In this document: one piece after another, positions 54,545 through 56,499 of the stretch
How positions within the stretch are numbered: position 1 is the stretch's first letter
How the letters are laid out: every line of letters begins with the position of its first letter
Notes under the pieces: model-generated
What the model saw: the letters and a program-made list of their open reading frames with translations, nothing else
Told to the model about the DNA's origin: nothing
Databases searched by the model: none
From: an uncultured Chloroflexales bacterium
Lineage (GTDB): Bacteria > Chloroflexota > Chloroflexia > Chloroflexales > Chloroflexaceae
Direction of reading: 5' to 3'
Assembly: GCA_937967405.1 (NCBI GenBank)
Contig: CALCJV010000004.1
Coordinates: 1-56,499, forward strand
Length of the DNA: 56,499 bases
Translations under genes and position numbers: made by a program

Positions 54545-56499
54545 ATGATCCACGCACAATGGCCCAAACTTCGTACACGCACCCGCACTGCTGGGCAGGC
54601 TCTCGTTGAGTTTGCACTGGCTTCCACGCTGATCTTTTTGCTGCTTTCGGCAGCGTTCGATCTCGGGATGATCTTTTTCTCACTCCAATCGCTGAACAAC
54701 GCCGCACAAGAAGGCGCAGTCTATGGCGCACAGAATTTGCTGGTGACATCTGGCACAGGCGAACGCTTCCTAGATACGAACGAGATTCGCAATCGTGTCC
54801 GCTTTGAAGCGGGTACAACTGGTGCACGTATCGTGAATCTGTTTGACCTGAATAATAACAAAGTGCCCGATGTCGAAGGCTTCGGCGGCATACTCGGCGC
54901 AGGCCTTGAAGGGCAGACCTTCGATATGGAAGACGGCGAGCGCGTCGTTGATTCGTATATCCGGATCGAGATGCTGGTCGAAGGCGAGGCGGATGGCAGC
55001 GGCCAAACGCGCCTTGTGCCAGAGGAGGAGAGTGCCTTTCTGCAAAATGCAGGCACCGACTGCCTCAACCAACAGGTGCTCGGCAGCAGTGTGATCCGCA
55101 CCCCACGCAACTGCTATGTGCGCGTCACTGTGCGCTATCGCTACAACGTGCTCTTCCCCTTTGCTCCCGCGCTAGGGCGCGAAGTCTTTATTGCCCGTTC
55201 GCACGTCGAGCAAGTGATTGATACCTCTATCGGCGATGGCTTCGAGAAAGAAGCAGCGATCATCACCACCAACACCCCTACGCCCGCTCCGACTGAGCCG
55301 CCTACACCGACGGATCGGCCCACCGCAACACCCACCGATCTTCCTACACCTGAAGGCACGCCAACCTTGACTGATGCTGAGCTAACTGCGACTGCCGGTG
55401 GCGAGACGCTGACACCCACAGAAGAGCCAACGGCAACGACGGAGGCCACACCGACCGAAGGTCCAACCGAGACTCCTACGCGCACGCCAACCCAGACACG
55501 CACGCCAACTCAGACGCGCACGCCTACGCGCACGCCTACGCTCAGCCCAGCCGAGTTGACTGCGACTGCCGGTGGGGCAACCCTGACTCCCACCAATACG
55601 CCCGAGCCAACCAACACGCCCACCAATACGCCGACGAATACCAACACGCCCACTCCTACGCCAACATCGGCTCTGTATATCGAAATCTTTGTGCCAGCAG
55701 TGGAAGGGAGTACGATCACTGATCTCGCACAGACCCAGTTCCGGGCGATTGCCTTCAACCGCGCCCACTCGAGCTACAATGCGACACGCACCAACGTTGA
55801 GAATGACGGTGCGGGGATCAGCGATGTGGAGTTTGAGCTGTATGCCCCCCCCGATGTCGAAGGTGGGCGGCGCGTACTGGTGTTGCAGCGCACAGAGAGC
55901 GGCAAGCCCTACTGCGCCTTCGGGCGCACCGGCAGCACCTGCTACCGTGCGGATCAGAACAACTTCCGCCCCGCGAGCCTGTTCCCGCGACCGGGTGAAT
56001 ACCTGCTGCGGGCCCGGGCCCGCTCCAATGCCCAGCGCACCAATTGGGAAGAGCGCACCTTCATCATCCCACCCGCCAACATCCAGATCACGCTGCTGAA
56101 TGCGAATAATCAGCCCCTGCAAGATGGCTTTGAGCTAGGCGCAGGCAATACCACCGCCTTCCGCGCCCGCGCCGTAGATACCACTGTCGGCACTGCTGAT
56201 GGCTCTGGTGTAGCCGCCGTGCAGTTCGAAATCCTTGACAGCAACGGCTCGCGCATCCACTTCTTCAATGACAGTACGCCCAGCAGCTACTGCATGTTTG
56301 GCGAAATCGAGAATGTCTGCCAAACGATGGAGAATGCCGATACGGGGCGCACCAATAACGGCAGTCCCGTCTATACCAACGTCTTTGCAGGACTGACTGA
56401 AGGAACCTACACGATCCGCACCCGCGCCCAATCCGCGAGCGGCTTTGCATGGACAGAGTGGCAATCGCTGACCTTCGTTGTGCCACCGATAGATCTGTT
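54545..56499 (+). CDS. TadE-like protein with Thr/Pro-rich stalk and repeated extracellular domains, incomplete
   Basis: The frame is open to the window edge (651 codons; C-terminus missing). Residues 10-45 form the TadE-type helix (GQALVEFALASTLIFLLLSAAFDLG), followed by a soluble domain to about 235. A Thr/Pro-rich segment (about 240-375: PTPAPTEPPTPTD, TPTRTPTQTRTP, TNTPTPTPTS) looks like an extended stalk. Beyond it are two related beta-rich units of about 110 residues (SALYIEIFVPAVEGS..., then ANIQITLLNANNQPL...), each with a Cys pair, as in Ig-like or fibronectin-like surface modules. ATG 54545 has GAGGAT 5 nt upstream; 54533 and 54539 are alternatives. A surface adhesin or pilus-tip role is plausible but inferred. 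Confidence 0.7.
   Translation, partial: MIHAQWPKLRTRTRTAGQALVEFALASTLIFLLLSAAFDLGMIFFSLQSLNNAAQEGAVYGAQNLLVTSGTGERFLDTNEIRNRVRFEAGTTGARIVNLFDLNNNKVPDVEGFGGILGAGLEGQTFDMEDGERVVDSYIRIEMLVEGEADGSGQTRLVPEEESAFLQNAGTDCLNQQVLGSSVIRTPRNCYVRVTVRYRYNVLFPFAPALGREVFIARSHVEQVIDTSIGDGFEKEAAIITTNTPTPAPTEPPTPTDRPTATPTDLPTPEGTPTLTDAELTATAGGETLTPTEEPTATTEATPTEGPTETPTRTPTQTRTPTQTRTPTRTPTLSPAELTATAGGATLTPTNTPEPTNTPTNTPTNTNTPTPTPTSALYIEIFVPAVEGSTITDLAQTQFRAIAFNRAHSSYNATRTNVENDGAGISDVEFELYAPPDVEGGRRVLVLQRTESGKPYCAFGRTGSTCYRADQNNFRPASLFPRPGEYLLRARARSNAQRTNWEERTFIIPPANIQITLLNANNQPLQDGFELGAGNTTAFRARAVDTTVGTADGSGVAAVQFEILDSNGSRIHFFNDSTPSSYCMFGEIENVCQTMENADTGRTNNGSPVYTNVFAGLTEGTYTIRTRAQSASGFAWTEWQSLTFVVPPIDL

Overview
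The window reads as chromosomal DNA of a member of the Chloroflexota, most likely the Chloroflexia (Chloroflexus, Oscillochloris and Herpetosiphon relatives). This is inferred from the gene set: a RibXY-type riboflavin importer behind an FMN riboswitch, a HgiDI/HindVP-like restriction system, a bacterial translin homologue, a small GTPase paired with a DUF4388 protein, and a beta-prime subunit with a long coiled-coil insertion. No rRNA, tRNA, CRISPR array, integrase or insertion sequence was seen.

Layout. 1-234: start of a GT4 glycosyltransferase cut by the window edge. 433-2466: a visibly A+T-richer type II restriction-modification pair. 2664-3119: an unknown small protein. 3227-8785 (minus): a four-gene operon of a PHA-synthase-like DUF3141 protein, phosphotransacetylase family protein, acetate kinase and FabI, behind a promoter with three Pho-box-like repeats in 11-bp phase. 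9104-12690: translin-like protein, PIG-L deacetylase, a 680-bp gap rich in hairpins (possible structured RNA), and a class III aminotransferase. 12926-17818: orphan PhoB-family regulator, four-domain S1 protein, ClpC. 18259-26925: rpoB and rpoC. 27073-29397: promoter, FMN riboswitch, attenuator-like hairpins, ribX and ribY. 29544-33868: radC, EamA exporter, a probably leaderless polytopic membrane protein, a universal stress protein. 34251-36031: a 28-codon small ORF and a HAMP-STAS sensor.

36028-43248 (minus) is the translation/transcription operon nusA-ylxR-infB-rbfA-methyltransferase-nrnA-truB. It lacks rimP, carries an extra methyltransferase, and has a terminator-like hairpin in the nusA leader. 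43540-45012 is a CcmAB-like exporter pair and 45200-46714 a secreted protein ending in a golvesin-like domain. 46830-48166 (minus) holds DUF4388 and GTPase genes. 48339-52977 (minus) holds two membrane proteins, mnmA, a TPR protein and miaB. 53047-53664 is unknown. 53918-56499 holds two TadE-like pilus/surface genes, the second running off the window with a Thr/Pro-rich stalk and repeated extracellular domains.

Most of the window is housekeeping: transcription, translation initiation, tRNA modification, proteostasis. The less ordinary parts are the Pho-like promoter of the DUF3141 operon, the hairpin-rich gap at 10558-11238, the small ORF at 34251, the nusA leader hairpin and the TadE-stalk fusion. 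Functional calls come from motifs read by eye; no database search was possible.
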